The notes under the pieces were generated by a model. It had not been told where the DNA came from. It saw only the letters and a list, made by a program, of their open reading frames with translations, and made no database searches. Shown here one piece after another: positions 1 to 8,385 of a stretch of 64,000 bases of DNA. The DNA is from Sphingomonas prati (GTDB taxonomy: Bacteria > Pseudomonadota > Alphaproteobacteria > Sphingomonadales > Sphingomonadaceae), in the NCBI RefSeq assembly GCF_014643515.1, contig NZ_BMJP01000001.1, forward strand, positions 372,001 to 436,000. The letters are read 5' to 3'. Position 1 is the stretch's first letter; each line of letters starts with the position of its first letter. Made by a program: the position numbers and the translations under genes.

Positions 1-1908
1 CTCCGCCCGCGCGACGACAGCGATGTGCGACGTGATGCCGATCCGCGCGACCGCGTCGATCGTGACCGCGTCGGGCAGAACGTCGGTTTCGAGATCGTCC
101 TCATATTGCTTGCCCACATAGCGCGCTGTGCCGGACAGCAACCAGTCCGGTGCGGGCGTCCAGGCGATCGTCGCGCTGCCGCTGTGCCGCGGGCTTTGCG
201 AAGGGACGAAGCCGTCCAGCGCGGCGGACTCGCCCGATCCACGGACTTCCGCGTCGCTATAGGCGTAGGAGGCGTCGAACGAAACTTGCCCCAGCGCGGC
301 GGCGGCGGTCAGTTCTACGCCGCGCGCGACGACCGCGTCGACATTGCGGCGCTGGCGCAGGTTGGTACCGATCGTGACGTTGGCGATCGCATCGTTCAGC
401 CGGTTGCTGAACACGGTCAGCCCGATCCGCGTGCGCGGCGCTGGGGTCAGGTCGATCCCCGCCTCCACGCCCCGGAGTTTCTCCAGCCCAAGGTCGGCGT
501 TCGCCTGCGTCGTGACCGGAAACACCACGAACGGACGGTACAGCTCGTTCAGCGTCGGCAGGCGGAAGCCGGTATAGCCCGCCACGCGCAGCGCGACGGC
601 AGACGTTGCCTGGAACAGCGCCCCTGCCCGCCCCGTCGCGGTCACGCCGTCGCGGTCGGCGAAGCTCTGGTCGGTGGCCGCCCCGCCCGCCGCCGGGCGT
701 TCGCGGAAGAAGCCGTCGGTGATCGTCCAGCGATCCGCGCGCACGCCGCCGGTCAGGACGAGCCGGCCGATCGTCCAGTCGTCCTCCACGAACAGCCCGG
801 TCGTGCTGGTCCGGCCGCCCGCGTTGCGGCGTGTGGTGACCTGGCCGGTGACGGTGCTGTACGCATCCTCGAACAGCTCGCCGTCGCCGAGCCGCGCGTC
901 GACGCCGATCCGCAGGACATGGTCCGGGCCGACCGGCGGGCGGATTTCGATCTTGCCGCCGAGGCCGGTCGACGGCGTATTGCGCTGGTCCAGCGTCAGG
1001 CGCAGGTTCGTCGCGCTGATGACCCGGTTGCTGAAATTGCGCGCCTGGACATAGGCGAGCGCGTCGACCTGCCACGGGCCGCGGTGGACGAGGCGGACGC
1101 TCGCGTCCTGCCCGGTCGAGGTACTGTCCGCGCCGGCGAAGCGCAGCGTGCGCTGGTCGTCGTAGACGAGCCCGCGGAATTGCAGGTCGGTCTCCGCATC
1201 GATCGGCGCGACGCCGCGCAGGCCGATCGACCAGTCGCGGTAGCGCGCCGGCACGGTGGCCGCGCCACGCTGGTCCCGCGGTGTCGTCTGGAACCCGTCG
1301 CCGCGTTCGAACCGGCCGGACAACGTGACGAACCCGCCGCCGACATCGGGCGAGACCGCGCCGGCGACGCTCATCGAATCGCGGCTGCCGTAGAAGGCGC
1401 TGGCGGAATAGGGCGGCAGGTCGGCGCGCGTGGCGCTGGCCAGTTCGATCGTGCCGGCCACCGCGCCCGCGCCGAACGGCCCCGCCCCGCCGCCGCGCGT
1501 GATGCGCACCGCGGACAGCCGGTCGCCGCTGAGCGCGTTGAACGGGATGTAGCCGAAGAACGGATCGGCCAGCGGCACGCCGTCGAGCAGTACGAGCGCG
1601 CGGCTCGACGCGTTGCCGCCCAGCGCGCGGAGCGTGACGCCCTGCGCCGACGGGTTGGCGGATCGGCTGTCCGACCGGCGGAACTGCTGGAACCCCGCGA
1701 CGTCCTTCAGGACATTCTCGACGCGGTCGGACGCCTCGTTGGTCAGCCGGTCGCGGTCGATGATCGTCGATCCGTAGGCCGGCGTACCGGGTGGCAGCGG
1801 CAGGCCCGACCCGAGCACGAGGATATCGGCCTCCGCCTTCGTGATCGGCGTCTGGGCGGCGGCCGCGACCGGCGTGGCGAGCGCGAGGAACGGCAGGAGA
1901 TAACGCAT
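1..1908 (-). CDS. TonB-dependent outer-membrane receptor (C-terminus beyond window)
   Basis: This is an outer-membrane beta-barrel receptor for energised uptake of an unidentified ligand. Reading leftward from ATG at 1906-1908, the frame stays open to base 1, giving 636 residues; perhaps a few tens of C-terminal residues are missing. A signal peptide (MRYLLPFLALATPVAAAAQ) is followed by a plug domain near residues 30-160 with the typical run ALVLLDGVPLADPFFGY, and then alternating aromatic beta-strand sequence (e.g. LSGTARYVGKQYEDDL near the cut end). A large competing antisense-type frame in the same region is arginine-rich and is rejected. No clear Shine-Dalgarno precedes the start. The gene lies 122 bp downstream of psd in the same direction. 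The ligand cannot be read from the sequence. Confidence 0.88.
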   Translation of the reverse strand, partial: MRYLLPFLALATPVAAAAQTPITKAEADILVLGSGLPLPPGTPAYGSTIIDRDRLTNEASDRVENVLKDVAGFQQFRRSDSRSANPSAQGVTLRALGGNASSRALVLLDGVPLADPFFGYIPFNALSGDRLSAVRITRGGGAGPFGAGAVAGTIELASATRADLPPYSASAFYGSRDSMSVAGAVSPDVGGGFVTLSGRFERGDGFQTTPRDQRGAATVPARYRDWSIGLRGVAPIDAETDLQFRGLVYDDQRTLRFAGADSTSTGQDASVRLVHRGPWQVDALAYVQARNFSNRVISATNLRLTLDQRNTPSTGLGGKIEIRPPVGPDHVLRIGVDARLGDGELFEDAYSTVTGQVTTRRNAGGRTSTTGLFVEDDWTIGRLVLTGGVRADRWTITDGFFRERPAAGGAATDQSFADRDGVTATGRAGALFQATSAVALRVAGYTGFRLPTLNELYRPFVVFPVTTQANADLGLEKLRGVEAGIDLTPAPRTRIGLTVFSNRLNDAIANVTIGTNLRQRRNVDAVVARGVELTAAAALGQVSFDASYAYSDAEVRGSGESAALDGFVPSQSPRHSGSATIAWTPAPDWLLSGTARYVGKQYEDDLETDVLPDAVTIDAVARIGITSHIAVVARAE

Positions 1909-1939
1909 CGCGGTGGAGGCTTTCGGGGATTCGGACGGA

Positions 1940-1959
1940 CGGAAAGCCCGGACTTTCCG
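1940..1959. other. Hairpin between psd and the TonB receptor gene
   Basis: CGGAAAG (1940-1946) and CTTTCCG (1953-1959) form a perfect 7-bp stem with a 6-nt loop. It lies 31 bp upstream of the receptor start and 71 bp past the psd stop. There is no T-run on the leftward side, so an intrinsic terminator is unlikely; a leader structure or operator is possible. Confidence 0.35.
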
Positions 1960-2030
1960 CCCCCATGCCACAAAAACCCGGTTGCGATGCTTATAACCGA
2001 GTGGGTCGGCCCAGGTTTGTCGGCGTGCCG

Positions 2031-2924
2031 TCAGGCCGGATCGCTACACAGCCCCGCGTCAGTCCCCGGCAGGCGCATCAGCGGGACGCCGGCCCGCACC
2101 TGCTCGCCCTCCGCCACGCAAAGTGCGAAGCCCGGCGGGGCGAACACCAGGATGGTCGAGCCATGTTCGAACCAGCCCATCTCTGCGCCCTTCGCCACCG
2201 GCACCGCGCAGGCGATCCGCCGCGGGCCGCCGTCGCGCAGCAGCCGTTCGGTGTCGAGGCAGTGGAGCCGGATGCCCGCGACCAGGATCGCCGCGACGGG
2301 CACCAGCAACACCGGCCAGCCGCCCTGCGCCAGCCGTAGCCGCAGCACCGCACGCTCGTTCCGGCAGAACAGCCGCTCGACGCGTTTCAGCGCGATGGGG
2401 TTCACGTTCCAGGTGTCGCCCGACAGATAGCGGATCTCCTGCACCTCCGCATCGTGCGGCGCGTGGAAGCGGTGGTACATGCCGGCCGTCAGCCGCAGCG
2501 TGACATAGCTGCCGTCGCGGAACGGCGCGGCGAGCGCGGCATCGCCGAGCAGGTCGGTCAACGTGTAGGGAAAGCCCTTCACCTGCATCAGCATGTCGCC
2601 GTCGATCCGCCCGCACGCCCCGACGATCGCGTCGCACGGACTGGCCAGCACCTCGGGATCCGGATCGGCCGGCCGCGCACCGGGGCGCAGCGCGCGGGTG
2701 AAGCCGGCGTGGAGGCTCGGGTACTTTGCCTCCGCCGCGTCACCCAGGTCGACGTCGGAGAAGAACCGCCACGCCGCGATCGAGGCGCGCGCGACCAGCG
2801 GCTGTTCGATCTTGCTCACCCGCCCCATGAACGTCGTCGCCACGCGGCGCGGAATGCGGTTGGTCAGCAGGAAATTCAGATCCTCCTGCATCAGGAAACG
2901 CGTGATGGCGCTGCGGACTGTCAT
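2031..2924 (-). CDS. psd: Phosphatidylserine decarboxylase proenzyme
   Basis: It converts phosphatidylserine to phosphatidylethanolamine at the inner membrane. The 297-residue protein has the family signature MYHRFHAP, with its conserved histidines, in the middle. Near the C-terminus it has FEHGSTILVF: the GST triplet is the self-cleavage site that turns Ser256 into the pyruvoyl cofactor of the alpha chain. The usual LGST is HGST here, a mild variant. The start at 2924 is preceded by GGGGAAAA. The class III aminotransferase gene diverges from it, with only 35 bp between the two starts. It supplies the substrate of the PE N-methyltransferase encoded 2.5 kb away. Confidence 0.9.
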   Translation of the reverse strand: MTVRSAITRFLMQEDLNFLLTNRIPRRVATTFMGRVSKIEQPLVARASIAAWRFFSDVDLGDAAEAKYPSLHAGFTRALRPGARPADPDPEVLASPCDAIVGACGRIDGDMLMQVKGFPYTLTDLLGDAALAAPFRDGSYVTLRLTAGMYHRFHAPHDAEVQEIRYLSGDTWNVNPIALKRVERLFCRNERAVLRLRLAQGGWPVLLVPVAAILVAGIRLHCLDTERLLRDGGPRRIACAVPVAKGAEMGWFEHGSTILVFAPPGFALCVAEGEQVRAGVPLMRLPGTDAGLCSDPA

Positions 2925-2959
2925 GAGATTTTCCCCGTTCGGTCATAACGCTGCCGGTC

Positions 2960-4621
2960 ATGAACATGACACTTCTCGGCTTCGTCGGCGCGGGCGCCAT
3001 CGTTGGAACCACCTGGTTGAAGGGCGTGCCGCGGCTCACCCTGTCGCGCGCGAAACATCGGTCGCTCGCCGGCCATGCGCGGATGGGCCGGCGCGTCGCG
3101 GGGCAGATCCCGTTCTACGATTATGGCGAGGACCGCTTCTTCCGCGCGGACGATGCGCCGGACGACGTCGTGGCGGCGCGCACCGCCGGCTTCGCGCGGC
3201 TGTCCGACCTGTTCCGCGGCCGCTGCCCCAAGACGCTGGCCGAGACGGCGGCGCTGCGGGAGGGCTATTCCGACCTGAAATTCACCAGCCGCTACCGCGT
3301 GCCGTTCCAGTTCGCGCGGATCGTGCGCGAGCGGTTGCCGGTCGGCGCGTTCCTGGCCTCGTCGGAGGGGACGACGGTCACCGATCTCGACGGCAACCAC
3401 TATCACGACCTGACCGGGTCGTACGGCGTCAACCTGTTCGGCTACGGCTTCTACCGCGACTGCATTGCGGACGGCACGGCGCGGGTCGAGGCGCTCGGGC
3501 CGGTGCTGGGTGCCTATCATCCGGTCGTGCAGGGCAATGTCGCGCGGCTCCGCAAAATCTCCGGCATGGACGAGGTCTCGTTCCACATGTCGGGGACGGA
3601 GGCGGTGATGCAGGCGGTACGGCTGGCGCGCTACCACACCGGGCGCAGCCATCTCGTGCGGTTCTGCGGCGCCTATCATGGCTGGTGGGGCGATGTGCAG
3701 CCCGGCATCGGCAACCCGACGCCGGCCGACGGCACCTACACGCTCGCCGAAATGTCGGACCGCACGCTGAAGGTGCTGGCGACGCGGCGCAACATCGCCT
3801 GCGTGCTGATCAACCCGTTGCAGGCGCTGCACCCCAATGGCGGCGCGCCCTCGGACGGCACGCTGGTCGACGGCAGCCGGCGCGCGCATTTCGATCGGGA
3901 GGCCTACACCGCCTGGCTGCACAAGCTGCGCGCGGTGTGCACGAAGCGCGGCATCGTGCTGATCTTCGACGAGGTGTTCATGGGCTTCCGGCTCGCGCCG
4001 GGCGGGGCGGCCGCCTATTTCGGCGTGCGGCCGGACATGGTGACGTACGGCAAGACGCTGGGCGGCGGCCTGCCCGTCGGAGTGCTGTGCGGGCGCGGCG
4101 ACCTGATGCAGCGGTACCGCGAGGACCGGCCGGTCGACATCTGCTTCGCGCGCGGCACATTCAACGCGCACCCCTATGTCATGGGCGCGATGGCGGCGTT
4201 CCTCGATCGGATCGAGACGCCCGAGGTGCTGGCGCTCTACGACGGGATCGACGAACGCTGGGATGCGCGGGCGGCCGACCTGAACCAGCGGCTGGCGACT
4301 GCGGGCGTGCCGGTGAAGGTTGCCAACATGTCGACCGTCTGGACCGTGCTGTACGACGTGCCGTCGCGCTACAACTGGATGCTGCAATATTATCTCCGCG
4401 CCGAAGGGCTGGCGCTCAGCTGGGTCGGGACCGGCCGGCTGATCTTCAGCCTGGACTATGACGATGCGGCGTTCGCGGAGGTCGCGACCCGGTTCGTCGC
4501 GGCGGCGCAAGCGATGCAGGCGGACGGATGGTGGTGGGTGGAACCCGGCATCACCCCCAAGCAGGTCCGCCGCCGCGTCCTGCGCGAGACGCTGGCGGCG
4601 CGGTTCGGGCAGACGGGTTAG
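2960..4621 (+). CDS. Class III PLP-dependent aminotransferase (glutamate-1-semialdehyde aminomutase-like)
   Basis: This is a fold-type I PLP enzyme of 553 residues. The PLP-binding aspartate is D337 in IFDEVFMGF and the Schiff-base lysine is K365 in TYGKTLGGGLPVGV; HMSGTEAVMQAVRLAR is the phosphate-binding region. It is about 120 residues longer than glutamate-1-semialdehyde aminomutase. The extra length is N-terminal and begins with a hydrophobic stretch (TLLGFVGAGAIVGTTWL) that may anchor it to the membrane. HemL itself is unlikely given this extension and the context. Divergence from psd and proximity to pmtA, plcP and agt suggest an amine-containing lipid or headgroup substrate, but that is inference. 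The exact reaction is unknown. Confidence 0.8.
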   Translation: MNMTLLGFVGAGAIVGTTWLKGVPRLTLSRAKHRSLAGHARMGRRVAGQIPFYDYGEDRFFRADDAPDDVVAARTAGFARLSDLFRGRCPKTLAETAALREGYSDLKFTSRYRVPFQFARIVRERLPVGAFLASSEGTTVTDLDGNHYHDLTGSYGVNLFGYGFYRDCIADGTARVEALGPVLGAYHPVVQGNVARLRKISGMDEVSFHMSGTEAVMQAVRLARYHTGRSHLVRFCGAYHGWWGDVQPGIGNPTPADGTYTLAEMSDRTLKVLATRRNIACVLINPLQALHPNGGAPSDGTLVDGSRRAHFDREAYTAWLHKLRAVCTKRGIVLIFDEVFMGFRLAPGGAAAYFGVRPDMVTYGKTLGGGLPVGVLCGRGDLMQRYREDRPVDICFARGTFNAHPYVMGAMAAFLDRIETPEVLALYDGIDERWDARAADLNQRLATAGVPVKVANMSTVWTVLYDVPSRYNWMLQYYLRAEGLALSWVGTGRLIFSLDYDDAAFAEVATRFVAAAQAMQADGWWWVEPGITPKQVRRRVLRETLAARFGQTG

Positions 4622-4657
4622 CACCGAGCTTCCCCCGGCAAACTCAAAGCTCAGAGT

Positions 4658-4719
4658 CCGTTTGGTTCGAGTTTGTCGAGAACTCTGCGCAGGGTTCTCG
4701 ACAGGCTCGAACCAAACGG
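4658..4719. repeat. Palindromic intergenic repeat, copy 1
   Basis: Two 26-nt arms (4658-4683 and 4694-4719) are complementary except at two adjacent positions and flank a 10-nt loop. The arm contains GGTTCGAG...TGTCGAGAAC. The same element occurs at 41099-41162. It lies between convergent genes (the aminotransferase and the DUF962-like gene), where a bidirectional stem could end transcription. Confidence 0.85.
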
Positions 4720-4749
4720 CGTTGGTGATCGAGCGCCGAACGTCACGTT

Positions 4750-5361
4750 TTAGTGACGCGCAGCCTCGACCAGCCGCGCGTCGATCGTCTCGCCGCGGAG
4801 CAGGCGGAGCGGTGCCTTGCGGTAGAGCCAGAAGTCGCTGAACGGATCGGTGAGGATCTTCGTGGCCCAGGTCACCCCGGTCGGCACGTCGTACAGCACG
4901 AACAGCTGCACCATGCGGAACAGCAGGCCCGCGACCGCAAGGCCCAGCCAGACCAGACCCAGGTGACGCGCGAACTGGACGAAGCCGTCATGCGGGGTGA
5001 ACAGCCCGAACAGCGTCGGATCGATCAGCAGCGGGATCGGCGTCGCGGCCCAGATGCCGACCAGCACCCATTTGCGGAACAGGTTGTAGCCGAGCTTGAT
5101 CTCTTCCTTGTGCTCGTGGCTCGCGTCGTTGACGTGATCGTAGCCCTTGGGTTCGAAGAAGAAATGGCCCGACTGCCGCGTCGTCATCGCGACCAGCCAG
5201 CCGAGCAGGCTGGCGAGCGCGGGATCGATGAACAGGACGACATAGGCGCACAGGAACGTCGTCGCGCTGACGAAATGGAGCGCCTGATTGACCAGGCTGT
5301 GATGGTAGTAGCGGTGATCGTCCCACCGCTGTTCGCGCAACGACGCGAGAAATGCAGGCAT
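4750..5361 (-). CDS. DUF962/Mpo1-like integral membrane protein
   Basis: This is a polytopic membrane protein of 203 residues. It has the histidine pattern HHSLVNQALHF near residue 17, then hydrophobic segments and a GHFFFEPKGYDH motif. This resembles the H-x-x-x-N-x-x-x-H ... GHxxFE pattern of the DUF962/Mpo1 family. Yeast Mpo1 is an Fe(II) dioxygenase that alpha-oxidises 2-hydroxy fatty acids. Sphingomonads carry 2-hydroxymyristate on their sphingolipids, so such a role would fit, but this is inference. The start at 5361 is chosen over upstream in-frame codons because GAAAGGA lies just before it and the upstream sequence is arginine-rich non-protein. It is the second gene of a leftward operon, 23 bp after pmtA. 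Confidence 0.65.
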   Translation of the reverse strand: MPAFLASLREQRWDDHRYYHHSLVNQALHFVSATTFLCAYVVLFIDPALASLLGWLVAMTTRQSGHFFFEPKGYDHVNDASHEHKEEIKLGYNLFRKWVLVGIWAATPIPLLIDPTLFGLFTPHDGFVQFARHLGLVWLGLAVAGLLFRMVQLFVLYDVPTGVTWATKILTDPFSDFWLYRKAPLRLLRGETIDARLVEAARH

Positions 5362-5384
5362 GCGGTTCGTCCTTTCGGGGGGGG

Positions 5385-6101
5385 TCAGGCGGCGACGGCG
5401 ACGGGCACGTCGCGCCGGCGGAAACAGATGAGGGCGAAGTGGCCGAGCGGAGGCAGCGGCCGGCGTTCGACCAGCTCCACCCCCGCGCCGCCGGCCCAGC
5501 GGGCATAGCGTTCCCACGCGAATTCGGTGCGCCAGCCGAGCCGGCTGGTGACCGGCATCAACGCGCGTTCGATCCCGCCGCGCAGGCCGCCTTCGGCGCC
5601 GATCCGCGTGGCGATCACGATCAGCCCGCCGGGCCGCACGACGCGCACGAATTCATCGAGCGCGCGTTCCGGGTTGGGCACCGCGGTGACGACATATTGC
5701 GCGACGACCACGTCGAACGCGGCATCCGGGAAATCGAGCGCCTCGGCGTCCATCACCTGGATACCCTCGACATTGGCGAGCTTCAGCTGCGTCACGCGGG
5801 TGCGTGCGCGTTCCAGCATCTCCTCGGAGATGTCGACGCCGAACAGCGTGCTGGTCGACGCATAGTCGGGCAACGAGATGCCAGTGCCGACGCCGACTTC
5901 CAGGATGCGCCCGCCGACCTTCTCGGCGGCCACGATCGCGGCGCGTCGGCCGCGGCGGAACACCGGGCCGAACACCATGTCGTACACCGGCGCCCAGCGA
6001 TCGTAGGCCGCGGTCACGACCTGCTTGTCGAGTTGTTTGTCGGCCGGCTTGCCAACCGAACCGGCCTGCTTTGCGAGTGTTTTCACCATATCGACACGCA
6101 T
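5385..6101 (-). CDS. pmtA: Phosphatidylethanolamine N-methyltransferase
   Basis: This SAM-dependent class I methyltransferase converts phosphatidylethanolamine to phosphatidylcholine by successive methylations. Visible features are YDRWAPVYDMVFGPVFRRGR (the N-terminal hallmark of alphaproteobacterial PmtA), the SAM motif ILEVGVGTGISLP, the acidic FGVDIS, and VVAQYVVTAVPNPERALDE. At about 238 residues the length is normal or slightly long. The start is uncertain: ATGs at 6158, 6101 and 6089 are all in frame. 6101 is taken as a compromise, because family members begin only a short way before YDRWAPVYD. It is divergent from plcP, and the intervening region carries a Pho-box-like repeat. Confidence 0.85.
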   Translation of the reverse strand: MRVDMVKTLAKQAGSVGKPADKQLDKQVVTAAYDRWAPVYDMVFGPVFRRGRRAAIVAAEKVGGRILEVGVGTGISLPDYASTSTLFGVDISEEMLERARTRVTQLKLANVEGIQVMDAEALDFPDAAFDVVVAQYVVTAVPNPERALDEFVRVVRPGGLIVIATRIGAEGGLRGGIERALMPVTSRLGWRTEFAWERYARWAGGAGVELVERRPLPPLGHFALICFRRRDVPVAVAA

Positions 6102-6189
6102 CCCGTCACCGCATGCGGCCGGAAAGATCGGCCGATAACCACGGTGGCCACGAACCATGACGAACCGGTTGCGGATCGGTGAACATGCG

Positions 6190-6207
6190 GTGGCAGGACG
6201 GTGACAG
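6190..6207 (-). promoter_or_regulatory. Putative Pho box between pmtA and plcP
   Basis: On the minus strand CTGTCAC-CGTC-CTGCCAC forms two 7-bp direct repeats with a 4-bp spacer, matching the PhoB box layout (CTGTCAT-N4-CTGTCAT) with three substitutions in the repeat bases. It reads toward pmtA, about 90 bp upstream of that start, and is 98 bp upstream of plcP. A competing reading is the overlapping inverted repeat GTGAC-N6-GTCAC at 6201-6216. Confidence 0.45.
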
Positions 6208-6304
6208 GACCGTCACGCAGCCGAAACCGCCACGACGCGAACCTGCACTAATCATGAACGGACCGCAGCGGCGACCGGCCGGCGGCAGCGACAGGGGAAA
6301 CGCC

Positions 6305-7252
6305 ATGGCGACCATGTTCGACGACAGCACGGCAAAGCTGGCACCGACCCGGGATCGAGCTCCGGGTTCGGGCATCGGTGGCGGTGGCCGCCGGCCGCGC
6401 ATTCCGTTGCCGACGTGGCTGGCTGCCGAGGATCCGGCCGACACGCCGCCGACGAAGGACCGCATGCGGTTCCGCACGGTGTTCGTGTCCGATTTCCACC
6501 TGGGTACCGCGGGCTGCAACGCGGACCTGCTGCTCGATTTCCTGCGCACGATCGAATGCGACACGCTCTATCTGGTCGGCGATATCGTCGACGGGTGGCA
6601 GATCAAGAAGGGCTGGTACTGGCCGCAGGGGCATAACGATGTCGTGCGCTGCATCCTGAAGATCGCGACGAAAGGCACGCGCGTCGTCTACCTGCCGGGC
6701 AATCATGACGAGGCGTTCCGCGACTATGTCGGGCTGGAATTCGGCGGGGTCGAGCTGCTGCCCGAGGATATTCACGTCACCGCCGACGGACGCCGCCTGC
6801 TGGTGGTTCACGGCGATGCGTTCGACGCCGTCGTGCTCTACGCGCGCTGGCTCGCCTTCCTCGGCGACTCGGCCTACACCTTCCTGCTGAAGGCGAATGC
6901 GGTCTACAACGCGGTGCGCCGCCGGCTGGACCTGCCCTATTGGTCGCTGTCCACCTATGCCAAGCGCAAGGTGAAGAACGCGGTGCAGTTCATCAGCCGG
7001 TTCGAGGAGACGGTGGCGCATGCCGCGGCCGAACGCGGGGTCGACGGCGTCGTCTGCGGCCACATCCACACCGCCGAGATCCGCCAGTTCAACGACGTGA
7101 CCTACTATAACGACGGCGACTGGGTCGAAAGCTGCACCGCGCTGGTCGAACATGACGACGGCCGGATGGAGGTGCTCGACTGGCACGAGCGCGCCCGTGC
7201 GCAGCAGTCCGCCCGCCGCGCCGAGGCAAAGCGCCCCGTCGTCGCGGCATGA
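6305..7252 (+). CDS. plcP: PlcP-type phospholipase C (calcineurin-like metallophosphoesterase)
   Basis: This is a dinuclear metallophosphoesterase related to LpxH. Its metal-ligand motifs run in order: SDFHLG (about residue 62), GDIVDGW, PGNHDE, VVHGDAFD and CGHIHTAEI. Homologues adjacent to an agt glycosyltransferase act as phospholipase C on membrane phospholipids during phosphate starvation, releasing diacylglycerol. LpxH proper is usually about 240 residues; this 315-residue protein has an N-terminal extension and the PlcP context. The start at 6305 is preceded by AGGGGAAA; earlier in-frame starts would run through the regulatory region. It overlaps agt by 4 bp (ATGA), so the two are translationally coupled. 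A lipid A role cannot be fully excluded. Confidence 0.82.
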   Translation: MATMFDDSTAKLAPTRDRAPGSGIGGGGRRPRIPLPTWLAAEDPADTPPTKDRMRFRTVFVSDFHLGTAGCNADLLLDFLRTIECDTLYLVGDIVDGWQIKKGWYWPQGHNDVVRCILKIATKGTRVVYLPGNHDEAFRDYVGLEFGGVELLPEDIHVTADGRRLLVVHGDAFDAVVLYARWLAFLGDSAYTFLLKANAVYNAVRRRLDLPYWSLSTYAKRKVKNAVQFISRFEETVAHAAAERGVDGVVCGHIHTAEIRQFNDVTYYNDGDWVESCTALVEHDDGRMEVLDWHERARAQQSARRAEAKRPVVAA

Positions 7253-8385
7253 GGATCGCGATCTGTAGCGACGCGTGGGCGCCGCAGGTGAACGGCGTGG
7301 TGCGCACGCTGCGCACCACCGCGGCGGAGGTCGTGGCGCGTGGCCATGTCGTCGACATGATCACGCCCGATCTGTTCCGGACCGTCCCCTGCCCCAGCTA
7401 TCCGGAGATCCGGCTGGCGCTGGGGTGTGGGCGGGCCGTCGCGCGGACGCTGTCGGCGGCGGACCCAGATGCGGTCCATATCGCCACGGAAGGCCCGATC
7501 GGCTGGGCGGCGCGGCGCTGGTGCATCGACCGCGGCATGCCGTTCACGACGTCGTTCCACACGCGCTTCCCGGACTATGTCGCGCTGCGCACGCGGTTGC
7601 CGGCGGACTGGTTCTGGCCGCTGCTGCGCCGGTTCCACGGGGAGGCGGCCAACGTGCTGGCGGCCACCGCACGACTTGAGGACGAACTGCACGGCCGCGG
7701 CATCCTACGCACGCACCGCTGGTCGCGCGGCGTGGACCTAAGCCTGTTCACGCCGGGCGATGCGGTGCCGGCCGCGCTGACCGACCTGCCCCGCCCGTTC
7801 TTGCTCCATGTCGGGCGCGTCGCGGTGGAGAAAAATATCGGCGCATTCCTCGACGTCGATCGGCCGGGGACGAAGATCGTCGTCGGCTACGGCCCCGCGC
7901 TCGCAACTTTGCGGGCGGCGCATCCCGACGTGCTGTTCCTAGGCGCGCTGCACGGCGCGGAATTGGCCGCGGTGTACCGCGCGGCCGAAGTGCTGGTGTT
8001 CCCGAGCCGGACCGACACGTTCGGGCTGGTGATGGTGGAGGCGCTGGCGAGCGGCGTGCCGGTCGCGGGTTATCCTGTGCAGGGGCCGCTCGACGTGGTG
8101 GGGATCGAAGGCGTCGGGCTAAGTGGCGGCACGCGACCGATCGGCGCGCTCGACGAAGACCTCGGGGTCGCGATCGACCGCGCGATGTGGGCGGATCGCG
8201 TGGCCTGCGCGGACTATGGCCGCGGGTTCAGCTGGGCGGCATCGACCGACCAGTTCCTCGCCGGGCTACGCCCGCGGACCCGCCTGCCGACCGATCCCGT
8301 CCCGTTGCGCCGCCGGACGCGCCGGCCCACGGCAATGCCGGTTCGCCGTCCGGCGTTTGCAAAGGACAGCGCCAAACCGGCGTAG
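7249..8385 (+). CDS. agt: GT4-family glycosyltransferase, Agt-like diacylglycerol glycosyltransferase
   Basis: This retaining GT-B glycosyltransferase (378 residues) begins MRIAICSDAWAPQVNGVVRT, a start typical of GDP/UDP-sugar-dependent GT4 enzymes acting on lipids. It has TSFHTRFPDYV in the acceptor domain, LLHVGRVAVEKN at the domain linker, and the donor-binding E-x7-E region FPSRTDTFGLVMVEALASG. Its fusion-like overlap with plcP matches the plcP-agt pair of rhizobia and marine alphaproteobacteria, where Agt adds glucose or glucuronic acid to the diacylglycerol made by PlcP, replacing phospholipid with glycolipid. The sugar donor cannot be read from the sequence. The C-terminal 30 residues are arginine-rich. 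Confidence 0.82.
   Translation: MRIAICSDAWAPQVNGVVRTLRTTAAEVVARGHVVDMITPDLFRTVPCPSYPEIRLALGCGRAVARTLSAADPDAVHIATEGPIGWAARRWCIDRGMPFTTSFHTRFPDYVALRTRLPADWFWPLLRRFHGEAANVLAATARLEDELHGRGILRTHRWSRGVDLSLFTPGDAVPAALTDLPRPFLLHVGRVAVEKNIGAFLDVDRPGTKIVVGYGPALATLRAAHPDVLFLGALHGAELAAVYRAAEVLVFPSRTDTFGLVMVEALASGVPVAGYPVQGPLDVVGIEGVGLSGGTRPIGALDEDLGVAIDRAMWADRVACADYGRGFSWAASTDQFLAGLRPRTRLPTDPVPLRRRTRRPTAMPVRRPAFAKDSAKPA

Noticed and set aside
257-1966. Long open frame on the minus strand, out of phase with the TonB receptor
   Set aside because: Its translation is arginine/alanine/proline-rich with no domain; the overlapping frame gives a clean signal peptide, plug and barrel. In this GC-rich DNA long shadow frames are common.
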